12,365 nucleotides of DNA from an uncultured Bacteroidales bacterium. Its GTDB lineage: Bacteria > Bacteroidota > Bacteroidia > Bacteroidales > WCHB1-69. Where the stretch lies: the NCBI GenBank assembly GCA_937892025.1, contig CALAVA010000018.1:1-12365 (forward strand), in the 5' to 3' direction. The notes beneath the pieces are model-generated. The model was not told where the DNA came from. It saw only the letters and a list, made by a program, of their open reading frames with translations, and ran no database searches. Shown here piece by piece: positions 1 to 7,812 of this stretch; within the stretch, counting starts at the first letter, position 1; every line of letters begins with the position of its first letter. A program made the position numbers and the translations under genes.

Positions 1-23
1 ATATAAAATATTGAAAAAGAAGC

Positions 24-60
24 AAAAAAAGTAGAACTATATTCAAGTTCTACTTTTTTT
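24..60 (+). terminator. Rho-independent terminator, probably bidirectional
   Basis: An 8-bp perfect stem (GTAGAACT at 31-38 pairs with AGTTCTAC at 46-53) closes a 7-nt loop. It is followed by seven T (54-60) and preceded by seven A (24-30), so it could end transcription from either side. On the plus strand it would end a gene lying left of the window; nothing in bases 1-23 can be assigned. It also insulates the fprA-led operon that starts at 177. Confidence 0.8.
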
Positions 61-176
61 ATAGCATTGACAGATGGATTTGTGTGAAAATAAAACACCT
101 ATTTTCATAAGATTTTTGTATTTTGTTCGTTATTTTATATCAGATATAACAATTTAAAAATAAAGTTACAAAAGAT

Positions 177-1367
177 ATGGAAACCATTGCAAAAGATATT
201 TATTATGTAGGTGTAAATGACCGACAAAAACATTTGTTTGAAAACTATTTACCATTGCCCAATGGAGTGGCATATAATTCTTATTTGATAGTTGATGAAA
301 AAGTTACTCTGATAGATACGGTTGATATTAGTATGATAGGGCGCTTTTTGGCTAAAATAGACACTGTGCTTCAAGGTAAAAAAATAGATTATTTGGTAGT
401 CAATCACATGGAGCCAGACCACGCCGGTTCTATTGGATTATTGGCACAAAAATATCCTGAAATGACTATTGTCGGTAATGCCAAAACATTTGATATGATA
501 AATGGTTATTTTGATATAACTAATAATAGATTAGTAGTCAAAGAGGGAGAAAGTTTAAATATTGGTACTCGAAGATTGACATTTTATATGGCTCCAATGG
601 TGCATTGGCCAGAGGTAATGGTGGCATACGAAGACACAGACCAAATATTATTCTCTGCCGATGCTTTTGGCACATTTGGTACCTTAGATGGCAGTTGCTT
701 GGACAAAAATCTCAATACTGACCGTTATTGGGACGATATGAGACGCTATTATGCTTGTATTGTGGGTAAATTTGGAAAACCGACACAAGCGGCTATAAAA
801 AAACTATCAGGATTAACTATTAAAACCATTTGTTCAACTCATGGTCCCGTTTGGCAAAGAGATATAAATAAAACGATAGCTCTTTATGACAAATGGAGCA
901 AATATGAGGCAGAACAAGGTGTTGTTGTTGCATACGGCACTATGTATGGGAACACGGAACAATTGGCTGAAGCCTTTGCCGAAGGAGTGGTAAAAGGTGG
1001 AGTTAATGAAGTGAAAATATATAATGTTTCTACAACCGATGCTTCATATATTCTTGCTGATGTGTTTAAATATAAGGGACTTGCATTGGGAAGCCCTACT
1101 TATATGATGGAAACATATCCTTTGATAGAAAGTTTGATGTCAAAAATAGAACATAGAGGCGTTCCTGACAGAGTTTTTGCTTGTTTTGGTGGGCATACTT
1201 GGGCGAGTGCTTCGTGTAAAAAAATGACAGAATGGGCAGAAAAAATGCAATGGCTTTCTGTGGGAAATGCGGTGGATAATCGCCAAGGGGCAAAAATGGC
1301 AGATTTGACACAAGTCGCTTTGTTAGGAGAGGCTATGGCCAAAGAAATTCTGAACCAATACAAATAG
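177..1367 (+). CDS. fprA: Flavodiiron protein (FprA-type A-type flavoprotein, O2/NO reductase)
   Basis: This 396-residue cytoplasmic protein has the two-domain plan and length of flavodiiron proteins. Residues 1-245 form the metallo-beta-lactamase-like di-iron domain. The visible ligand set is H77-x-E79-x-D81-H82 (NHMEPDH), a His in MVHWPE (143), an Asp in SADAFG (162) and a His in THGP (222). From about residue 248 there is a flavodoxin domain with the FMN-phosphate loop GTMYGNTE (254-261). The family reduces O2 to water, or NO to N2O, with electrons from rubredoxin or a flavin reductase, and so protects anaerobes. No rubredoxin or extra C-terminal domain is fused, so the redox partner must come from elsewhere. 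It is the first gene of the plus-strand run, after a terminator and a ~115-bp leader in which I could not find a convincing promoter. Its TAG stop abuts the next ATG directly. Whether O2 or NO is the main substrate cannot be read from sequence. Confidence 0.95.
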   Translation: METIAKDIYYVGVNDRQKHLFENYLPLPNGVAYNSYLIVDEKVTLIDTVDISMIGRFLAKIDTVLQGKKIDYLVVNHMEPDHAGSIGLLAQKYPEMTIVGNAKTFDMINGYFDITNNRLVVKEGESLNIGTRRLTFYMAPMVHWPEVMVAYEDTDQILFSADAFGTFGTLDGSCLDKNLNTDRYWDDMRRYYACIVGKFGKPTQAAIKKLSGLTIKTICSTHGPVWQRDINKTIALYDKWSKYEAEQGVVVAYGTMYGNTEQLAEAFAEGVVKGGVNEVKIYNVSTTDASYILADVFKYKGLALGSPTYMMETYPLIESLMSKIEHRGVPDRVFACFGGHTWASASCKKMTEWAEKMQWLSVGNAVDNRQGAKMADLTQVALLGEAMAKEILNQYK

Positions 1368-1937
1368 ATGAAACGCCTTTTTGTCGCTATTGATTTTCAT
1401 TTAGATGATGATTTTCTGAATTATATTCAGCAGATACGTCTAAAAATGAGTAAATTAGATAAGACAACATGGGTGCAACCTCATCTTATGCATTTGACCT
1501 TAAAATTTTTAGGCGATACTCCTGAATGGAAAATTCCCAAAATATCCTATATGCTCAATGAACAGACAGAAAAAACGAAATCTTTTGATTGTACAATGAC
1601 CCATTTGGGCGTTTTTGGAAGCCATTCGCACCCCAATGTTTTGTGGATAGGGGTACATGCAGAACAAATTTTGTTTGATTTGAATAAAAATATAGAAACA
1701 TCTTTGAAATCAATAGGATATAAACCATATTATGGGCATTTTGTCCCACATGTAACTTTGGCTCGTATAAATCGTTTGGATGATAAAAATATGTTTTGGA
1801 CAGCCGTGAAAACCATGCAGGATAAATTTTCTTCACAATATTTAGTTTCATCTATAAAATTGTATGAGTCTATTTTAAAAAAAGGATATAATCCTATATA
1901 TGAACAAATTGCAGAATTTCCTTTGTTAAACTCATAA
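1368..1937 (+). CDS. thpR: RNA 2',3'-cyclic phosphodiesterase (ThpR/LigT, 2H family)
   Basis: The protein has 189 residues, the normal length for bacterial ThpR. It carries both hallmark H-x-T-x motifs of the 2H phosphoesterase fold: HLTL at residues 42-45 (within HLTLKFLGD) and HVTL at 128-131 (within PHVTLARI). The two histidines are the catalytic pair. The N-terminal MKRLFVAIDF is also typical. Family members hydrolyse 2',3'-cyclic phosphate RNA ends to 2'-phosphomonoesters, and some ligate tRNA half-molecules in vitro; the physiological role in bacteria is unclear. The ATG follows the fprA stop with no gap, so translational coupling is likely, and the sirtuin gene starts 11 bp downstream. 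Confidence 0.92.
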   Translation: MKRLFVAIDFHLDDDFLNYIQQIRLKMSKLDKTTWVQPHLMHLTLKFLGDTPEWKIPKISYMLNEQTEKTKSFDCTMTHLGVFGSHSHPNVLWIGVHAEQILFDLNKNIETSLKSIGYKPYYGHFVPHVTLARINRLDDKNMFWTAVKTMQDKFSSQYLVSSIKLYESILKKGYNPIYEQIAEFPLLNS

Positions 1938-1948
1938 AAAAGAGAAAA

Positions 1949-2650
1949 ATGAAAAAATTAGTTGTTTTAACAGGAGCAGGTATTAGTGCCGAAAGTGGCA
2001 TTAGTACTTTTCGTGATGCTGGTGGTTTGTGGGAACAATATCCCGTAGAAGATGTAGCAACGCCAGAAGGTTGGTATAGAAATCCCGCATTAGTAACCCA
2101 ATTTTATAATGAAAGACGAAAACAATTGCTTGCTGTTAATCCAAATTATGGGCATATTGCCCTAAAAGAATTAGAAGAATATTTTGATGTAACAATTATT
2201 ACACAAAATGTAGATAATCTGCATGAAAGAGCAGGCTCAAAACGTATAGTGCATCTTCATGGTGAATTAATGAAAGTGTGTAGTAGTAAAGAACCTAATA
2301 ATGAGCATTATATACAAACTTTATCTTCAAATAATTTGGAGGTAAAAATAGGCGATATGGCCAAAGATGGTTCACAATTGCGACCATTTATTGTGTGGTT
2401 TGGAGAAGCCGTTCCTAAGATAGAAGAGGCTGTAAATTATTGTGAACAAGCCGATATTTTTATTATCATTGGAACCTCTATGAATGTTTATCCGGCCGCT
2501 GGGTTGATACATTATGTACCCCGAAATGTACCCATATTTTTAATAGACCCCAATCAAGTGCTTGTGCCTTCTACGGTGAAAGTTATTCAAAAAGGTGCCT
2601 CTGAAGGAATGAAAGAACTAAAAAAGTTGTTAATAGAAGAATATGTATAA
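1949..2650 (+). CDS. cobB: NAD-dependent protein deacylase, sirtuin (CobB/SIRT5-like, zinc-cysteine-less)
   Basis: This 233-residue Sir2 protein should remove acyl groups from lysines, consuming NAD and releasing nicotinamide and O-acyl-ADP-ribose. Visible motifs are the NAD-binding GAGISAESGISTFRD (9-23), TQNVDNLHERAG (85-96), the catalytic His in HLHGEL (H104), IGTSMNVYPAAG (174-185) and a C-terminal LIDPN. Y53-x-x-R56 in QFYNERRKQ matches the Tyr/Arg pair that recognises succinyl or malonyl lysine in SIRT5/CobB-type (class III) enzymes, so desuccinylation or demalonylation is a fair inference. The odd point is the small zinc module: instead of two CxxC pairs there is only one cysteine (C111) between the catalytic His and the GSQLRPFIVWFGE block, so a structural zinc is probably absent. 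From memory, this is common among Bacteroidota homologues. It lies in the plus-strand operon, 2 bp before hutI. Confidence 0.92.
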   Translation: MKKLVVLTGAGISAESGISTFRDAGGLWEQYPVEDVATPEGWYRNPALVTQFYNERRKQLLAVNPNYGHIALKELEEYFDVTIITQNVDNLHERAGSKRIVHLHGELMKVCSSKEPNNEHYIQTLSSNNLEVKIGDMAKDGSQLRPFIVWFGEAVPKIEEAVNYCEQADIFIIIGTSMNVYPAAGLIHYVPRNVPIFLIDPNQVLVPSTVKVIQKGASEGMKELKKLLIEEYV

Positions 2651-2652
2651 CG

Positions 2653-3894
2653 ATGAGTCTATTAATTAAAAATATCAAAAAACTTGTTCAAATAGAAGAA
2701 CATCAGCCTGTTAAATGGCGAGCAGGAAAAGATATGCAAATGCTACCTTGTCTTGATGATGCATGGCTATATATTGAAAATGAGAAAATTGCAGATTTTG
2801 GATCAATGGATACTATGCCACAATTGTCGGCGGTAGAAACTATTGATGCTAAAGGGAAAATGGTTTTCCCTTGCTTTTGTGATTCTCATACGCATTTGGT
2901 ATATGCCCATTCAAGAGAAACAGAATTTGTTGATAAACTGAGAGGTTTGAGTTATGAAGAAATTGCTAAACGCGGAGGTGGAATATTAAATTCCGCAGAA
3001 GCAACCTCACAAACTTCTGAAGAAGAGTTGTTTGAAATGGCTATGCAACGCTTAAACACTATTATGCGTTTGGGAACGGGTGCGGTAGAAATAAAAAGTG
3101 GCTATGGTTTAAGTACAGAAAGTGAATTGAAAATGTTGCGTGTGATTCGGAGATTGAAAGAAGAATCTTCATTGACCATAAAAGCCAATTTTCTCGGAGC
3201 ACATGGTATTCCAATGAAATATCGTACTCATCAAGAAGATTATGTAAATTTGATTATCAATGAAATGATACCGATGGTGGCGGCTGAAGGATTAGCAGAT
3301 TTTATTGATGTCTTTTGTGATAAGGGTTTCTTTACCACTGAAGAAACCGAAAGAATTTTGACGGCAGGAATAAAATATGGTCTTCGTCCTAAGATACATG
3401 CCAACGAAATGGCGGTTTCTGGAGGTGTACAAGTTGGTGTGAAGTATGGAGCCATTTCTGTTGACCATCTCGAACAAATGGGACAAGTCGAAATAGATTG
3501 TCTTAAAAATTCAGAAACAATGCCGACCATTTTGCCCGGTTGTGCGTTTTTCTTAAACTTACCCTTATCACCCGTAAGAGATATGATAAATGCAGGTTTG
3601 CCTATTGCTATCGCCTCGGATTATAATCCGGGAACATCGCCTTCGGGAAATATGCAATTAATGTTGTCAATGGCTTGTGTCAGATATAAATTGTTGCCAG
3701 AAGAAGCCATCAATGCTACAACTTTAAATACGGCTTATGCAATGGATTTGCACTATGAATTGGGAACGATTGCTAAAGGAAAAATTGCGAATATCTTTAT
3801 AACCAAACCTATACCGAGTGTTGATTTTATGCCTTATGCTTTTGGAGAAAATAAAGTGGAAACCGTCATTTTAAAAGGAAAACTTCAGGCATGA
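2653..3894 (+). CDS. hutI: Imidazolonepropionase
   Basis: The 413-residue protein has the length and motif order of HutI, an amidohydrolase that opens 4-imidazolone-5-propionate to N-formimino-L-glutamate in histidine breakdown. The metal site is visible as DSHTH (H79, H81), KIHANE (H249), the His of SVDHLEQ (H272) and the Asp in IASDYNPG (D323). Substrate-side signatures include RGGGIL (107-112), EIKSGYGL (146-153) and FLGAHGIP (180-187). The enzyme is cytoplasmic and uses one zinc or iron. No other hut gene (hutH, hutU, ftcD) is in the window, so the rest of the pathway must be elsewhere or absent. It starts 2 bp after the sirtuin stop, and its TGA overlaps the folK ATG in an ATGA junction, which points to translational coupling. 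Confidence 0.96.
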   Translation: MSLLIKNIKKLVQIEEHQPVKWRAGKDMQMLPCLDDAWLYIENEKIADFGSMDTMPQLSAVETIDAKGKMVFPCFCDSHTHLVYAHSRETEFVDKLRGLSYEEIAKRGGGILNSAEATSQTSEEELFEMAMQRLNTIMRLGTGAVEIKSGYGLSTESELKMLRVIRRLKEESSLTIKANFLGAHGIPMKYRTHQEDYVNLIINEMIPMVAAEGLADFIDVFCDKGFFTTEETERILTAGIKYGLRPKIHANEMAVSGGVQVGVKYGAISVDHLEQMGQVEIDCLKNSETMPTILPGCAFFLNLPLSPVRDMINAGLPIAIASDYNPGTSPSGNMQLMLSMACVRYKLLPEEAINATTLNTAYAMDLHYELGTIAKGKIANIFITKPIPSVDFMPYAFGENKVETVILKGKLQA

Positions 3895-4388
3895 TAAATG
3901 ATGCTATTCTTTTGGTGGGGGGCAATTTGGACAATCGTTTGACAAAATATGATAAATTATATGTTTTGTTGGAACAAAATGTCGGACAGATATTAAAAAA
4001 ATCTTCCTTTTATCAGTCTGAACCATGGGGATTTGAATCTAAAAATTTGTTCATCAATCAAGCTATTTGGCTAAAAACAACATTCAACCCACAACAACTT
4101 TTGATACAATGTCAGCAGATAGAAAAGGCAATGGGCAGACTCAAACACCAAACCAATCACTATGAAGATAGAGTGATGGATATTGATATTATATTTTTCA
4201 ATCAAGAGGTTATCAATGAGGCAAATTTAACCATTCCACATGCAAAAATGGCTCAACGAAAGTTCGTTTTGTTACCTTTGAGGGAAATTTGTCCACTTTA
4301 TTTCCATAAAGTATTGAATAAAACAGTGGAAGAATTGTTAAATATCTGTGAGGATATGTCTGATATACAGAAAATAAAATTATTATAG
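3891..4388 (+). CDS. folK: 2-amino-4-hydroxy-6-hydroxymethyldihydropteridine diphosphokinase (HPPK)
   Basis: This 165-residue protein matches HPPK, which transfers pyrophosphate from ATP to 6-hydroxymethyl-7,8-dihydropterin in folate synthesis. Recognisable parts are LLVGGNLDNR near the N-terminus (the LGSNLG-type motif), FYQSEPWGF (40-48), NLFINQA (52-58), and the signature DRVMDIDIIFF (93-103) with the two Mg-binding aspartates D97 and D99. TIPHAKMAQRKFVLLPL (114-130) is the usual C-terminal block. It is a stand-alone enzyme, not fused to FolB or FolP. It overlaps hutI by 4 bp and is the last gene of the plus-strand run. Its TAG stop ends at 4388, the base before the stop codon of the convergent gene, so no terminator hairpin separates them. 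Confidence 0.95.
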   Translation: MINDAILLVGGNLDNRLTKYDKLYVLLEQNVGQILKKSSFYQSEPWGFESKNLFINQAIWLKTTFNPQQLLIQCQQIEKAMGRLKHQTNHYEDRVMDIDIIFFNQEVINEANLTIPHAKMAQRKFVLLPLREICPLYFHKVLNKTVEELLNICEDMSDIQKIKLL

Positions 4389-7115
4389 TCAGAATCCATT
4401 TGTCGTTTCTCTTCCACATATTGTTGCATAGGGACAATAAATACATTTTTTTTCATCATCAGTCATTGCAAAATCTTTGGTAATATCAAACATATCCATA
4501 AAAATCGCTTCTAATATCTTTTGAAATTCATTGAAAATATTTTGATCAATGTTTGTTTGGCCTTTAATTGTTAATGGAATTTCTATGTTTATATTTCGCA
4601 AGGAAATTATTCTTGCTTGTAAATTAGAACATTGTTTACTCTGTCTATACAAATATGTGTAAAATAATAGTTGGAAGGTTTTCGGTTTTTTGCTCAAAGT
4701 TTCTATGTCTAAATCTTTAATAGAGCAATCGGAGGGTTTAATACTGCCTGTTTTGTAATCATTGATAATAATTTGTCCGTTCTGCTCATCAATTCTGTCT
4801 AATATTCCCTTTAATTTAATCTGCTTAGTGTTTTGTAAATCAATGGATAATTCTATTTTTTTCTCTTTATCTATAACATTGCCTATGGTTTGTCGGTGTT
4901 GGTTATAAAATTTTAAATAATCGTAAATATATTTGATTGTAACTTGTACAATAATATAATTGTTGGCAATTTCTAAATCATGAAGAGCGTATTTTTGGTC
5001 TTTGTATAAATTCAAAACCCTATTTTTTATATCATCTTGAGAGGGAAGTTTGAAATCTGCCCAATCAAATTCCTCAAAATACCTATGAATAACTGTCCCA
5101 AATGTGTCGTCAGATATATATTGTTTATTTTTTATTTCGTTGATTTTTAGTATGTTAGAAAAATAAAATTTGAGATTGCATTGTAAATAGTCGTTGAGGT
5201 TAGAGGCGGAGAAAGAACATTTGGATAGTGTTTTTATTATATTTTGGTTTTTGGGAATTTTAATAGCTTGGTTTTGTGTATTTTTTACAAAATCAAGATT
5301 AAAAGATTCGTTATCAATTGTGCAATAATCGCATAATTCTTGTTCTATTTGCATGATAAATCGGCTCTTTTCTGCACTTTCCCTATTGCCATTTTCAAGA
5401 GAATATATCAAAAAGATATTTTTTGCTCGTTGTAATAGTCGATAAAAATGATAGGCAGAAACAGCGTCTTTACTATCAAATGTTTGCATACCAAAATGTT
5501 TTCGCAAATCAAAAGGAATAAATGTTTTGTTGCGGCTATTATTGGGTAAAATATTTTCGTTGACGGAGAGTAAAATGACATTGTCAAAATCTAATGTTCT
5601 GCTCTCTAACATTCCCATAAGTTGTAGATTATTATCTGCATCTGATTGAAACGATAGGGCTATATTTGTAATAAAACTATTAAACAAAAATTTTAGAGAG
5701 GCCTTGTCTGCAACAAGATTATCGTCTTTTGTACTTATTAGAGATAGTAGTTTATCAAAATATAGGTCAAGTTGTTGCAATATTTCTTTATCTATATCAT
5801 CAAAATTGATGTTGGGGTTATTATTTAATAAGGCGACAAATGTTTTTAGTTTGGTCAAAAATTGCACATTGTCGTTTTCGTCAAAAAACAATTGACCGCA
5901 AAGTGTAGCAAGAGTATTATCTGTCGTGAATATCTCATGAAAATCTTCTTTGTTATAAAAGATTTTTGTCGTGCTTTTTTCTTGATGTCGTTTTGTTAAA
6001 ATACTGTTAATGATTCCATTGTCGAAAAATGCGTTGATGTCTGTGGCATAACAGATATGATGTTCTGATAATAGTTCTTGATTTTCAACAATCGTGAAAA
6101 TGGTATCAAACAATTGACATATCAAAGTCTTTTTGATATTATAAGACATGGTAATATTCGCCTTTGCCTTTGTCCAATCATAAGACTGCAATAGGGCAGG
6201 CAGAAGCGTTTCGTCATTAGGAACAATAATTGTAGAATCTTTTAAAGGTTTAAGTATTTGTGGTAAAATTTTGGTTTGTAATATCGGTTGGGCAACGGAT
6301 ATTATTTTCTCACTGGGGTCTTTAGGGTTAAAATAATTGTCAATAAAATTTAGTTGCTGATTGTCAAATAGTTCATCTTGTATTTCTCGGATAAATTGTC
6401 CTGCTTCATGGGTGTGTTTATCAGTATAAAATTGATCAGCATCAACAATAAAATCTAATAATTCTTTGTTTTTTAATGTTTTTAGTACTTTTTTTTCCGA
6501 TTTAGACAAGGCATTAAAGCCAACAAAGACTATTTTTGTATATGGGGTATGCTTGAATATTTCCTCAGCATTTTCTGCAACAAAACGATATGTATCTCCT
6601 TGATAGGAAAGATTTTCTGCATGCAAACATTTTTTTAATTCGGTATAATACTCATAAAGTTTATGAAAGAACTCATATTGTTTTTTTTGAAAATCAGACA
6701 ATTCATCGATGGAGCGATTCCAAAAACTGATTTCTTCAATATCTTGTAAGTTATTAAACAAGGCATTGGCATCAACTAAATCTAAATCAATTTCATTGAA
6801 ATCTTGTAACATCATTTTTGCTTGTGGGGCAAATTTTATCAAAGGTTCTTTATCTTTTACTTGTGTTGTATAAATACGATATAGCAATAATAATTGTTCT
6901 TCAGGAGTGGCAATTTGATAGGGTGAGAATATGGTAAAAAAATCGTCAATAGAGTAGCATGTCGGTAAAAAAAAAGGTTTACCATAGTTGTGTGCCAATT
7001 CTTTTTTGATATGATTCACCGCTCTTTTGCTCGGAAGAACAATACAAATATTTGAAATATTGTTAGAATATTTGTTTATCAGATAATTCGCCACTTTTGA
7101 TAAAAAGTTTTGCAT
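4389..7115 (-). CDS. AddB-like PD-(D/E)XK nuclease with iron-sulfur cysteine motif
   Basis: This 908-residue protein resembles the AddB/RexB arm of DNA-end-processing helicase-nucleases as found in Bacteroidota. The N-terminus NICIVLPSKRAVNHIKKEL (22-40) sits where helicases have Walker A but lacks GKT, so this half is probably a non-ATPase helicase-like scaffold. GMLESRTLDFDNVILLSVNE (501-520) resembles a superfamily 1 helicase motif. The C-terminal third is a RecB-type nuclease: H677 (GTVIHRYFE), D773 (GILDRID), D786 and K788 (INDYKTG) and Q815 (FQLLFYTY). One cysteine before the nuclease core (C646, LQCNLKFYF) and three after it (C891, C894, C900, CIYCPYATIC) form the AddB-style 4Fe-4S layout. 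The likely role is double-strand-break resection with an AddA-type partner, which is not in the window. It is 4 bp downstream of dtd, so probably co-transcribed. Confidence 0.85.
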   Translation of the reverse strand: MQNFLSKVANYLINKYSNNISNICIVLPSKRAVNHIKKELAHNYGKPFFLPTCYSIDDFFTIFSPYQIATPEEQLLLLYRIYTTQVKDKEPLIKFAPQAKMMLQDFNEIDLDLVDANALFNNLQDIEEISFWNRSIDELSDFQKKQYEFFHKLYEYYTELKKCLHAENLSYQGDTYRFVAENAEEIFKHTPYTKIVFVGFNALSKSEKKVLKTLKNKELLDFIVDADQFYTDKHTHEAGQFIREIQDELFDNQQLNFIDNYFNPKDPSEKIISVAQPILQTKILPQILKPLKDSTIIVPNDETLLPALLQSYDWTKAKANITMSYNIKKTLICQLFDTIFTIVENQELLSEHHICYATDINAFFDNGIINSILTKRHQEKSTTKIFYNKEDFHEIFTTDNTLATLCGQLFFDENDNVQFLTKLKTFVALLNNNPNINFDDIDKEILQQLDLYFDKLLSLISTKDDNLVADKASLKFLFNSFITNIALSFQSDADNNLQLMGMLESRTLDFDNVILLSVNENILPNNSRNKTFIPFDLRKHFGMQTFDSKDAVSAYHFYRLLQRAKNIFLIYSLENGNRESAEKSRFIMQIEQELCDYCTIDNESFNLDFVKNTQNQAIKIPKNQNIIKTLSKCSFSASNLNDYLQCNLKFYFSNILKINEIKNKQYISDDTFGTVIHRYFEEFDWADFKLPSQDDIKNRVLNLYKDQKYALHDLEIANNYIIVQVTIKYIYDYLKFYNQHRQTIGNVIDKEKKIELSIDLQNTKQIKLKGILDRIDEQNGQIIINDYKTGSIKPSDCSIKDLDIETLSKKPKTFQLLFYTYLYRQSKQCSNLQARIISLRNINIEIPLTIKGQTNIDQNIFNEFQKILEAIFMDMFDITKDFAMTDDEKKCIYCPYATICGRETTNGF

Positions 7116-7119
7116 AAAT

Positions 7120-7572
7120 TTATTCTTTATTTTTGGTGTCTATAATAATGGTAACTGGGCCGTCGTTTTGAAGAGAAATTTGCATATTTGCTCCAAAAAC
7201 GCCTGTTTGTATATTCTTTTGAGTCAAAGATTTGATTTTTTGTATAAATTTTTCATACAATTTGATGGCTTGTTGGGGTGGGGCGGCATGAATAAAAGAA
7301 GGTCTATTCCCTTTTTTGATAGAAGCAAATAATGTAAATTGGCTAACAATCATAATGTCGCCGTCAATTTCTTGAACGTTTAAGTTCATTATATGTTGAG
7401 TGTCGTCAAAGATACGGAGTTGAATGATTTTTTTTGCCAACCATTCGATATCTTCTTCTGTGTCTGCTTGTCCAACTCCGAGCAATATCAACAAACCTTT
7501 ATTGATTTGACTATACATTTGCTCGTTGATAAACAATGTCGCTGAATTGACCCGTTGAATAATTGCCCTCAT
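7120..7572 (-). CDS. dtd: D-aminoacyl-tRNA deacylase
   Basis: The 150-residue protein is a full-length Dtd, which hydrolyses D-amino acids (and glycine) from mischarged tRNAs in the cytoplasm. The N-terminus MRAIIQRV is canonical. The two active-site motifs are clear: SQFTLFA (77-83) and the Gly-cisPro motif in NDGPVT (136-141), which excludes L-amino acids. KKGNRPSF (86-93) is also conserved. No residue expected for activity seems missing. The gene starts 10 bp after the small ORF at 7583-7786 and is followed after 4 bp by the AddB-like nuclease gene, so the three may share a transcript. Confidence 0.96.
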   Translation of the reverse strand: MRAIIQRVNSATLFINEQMYSQINKGLLILLGVGQADTEEDIEWLAKKIIQLRIFDDTQHIMNLNVQEIDGDIMIVSQFTLFASIKKGNRPSFIHAAPPQQAIKLYEKFIQKIKSLTQKNIQTGVFGANMQISLQNDGPVTIIIDTKNKE

Positions 7573-7582
7573 AATTAAGTAT

Positions 7583-7786
7583 TTATAGCAAATAATGTGT
7601 TTTTACATCTGCATATTTTTTTGTTCGTATAATTTGTGTGAAATTCAGTTTTTCATGGCGAGTAGCTTGTTTCCAAAGTTCTTTTCTTTGTTTTTTATCA
7701 AAGATAATTTTGGTAGGGGCAATATTGTAAAACAATTGCATTATATCTCGCTGCATTTGTGGAAGAGGAATATATTCTATTGTCAT
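7583..7786 (-). CDS. Hypothetical small protein (67 aa)
   Basis: I do not recognise this protein. It has 67 residues, is basic and rich in aromatic residues, with no signal peptide, membrane segment or cysteine motif. The middle (KKQRKELWKQATRHEK, about 31-46) is probably helical. It begins with ATG at 7786, 26 bp after the stop of the interrupted gene upstream, and ends 10 bp before dtd. The compact spacing argues for a genuine gene or a remnant of one. An in-frame TAA lies four codons upstream of the ATG, so it cannot extend far. A plus-strand ORF across the same bases (7595-7819) looks less protein-like. Confidence 0.5.
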   Translation of the reverse strand: MTIEYIPLPQMQRDIMQLFYNIAPTKIIFDKKQRKELWKQATRHEKLNFTQIIRTKKYADVKTHYLL

Positions 7787-7812
7787 ATTGTGGTTTTTTA
7801 TGTATATGAAAG

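Noticed and set aside
61..176. Promoter for the fprA-led operon
   Set aside because: Near-matches such as TATTTTG are present, but no complete TAnnTTTG with a spaced TTTG was found, so no site is claimed.
1096..1363. Minus-strand ORFs of 71 and 87 codons
   Set aside because: They are antisense to the flavodoxin domain of fprA, with no motif or plausible context.
7699..7706. TATCTTTG on the minus strand as a promoter for dtd
   Set aside because: It matches TAnnTTTG, but no TTG lies at the right distance upstream and it falls within the small ORF; such matches are frequent by chance at this base composition.
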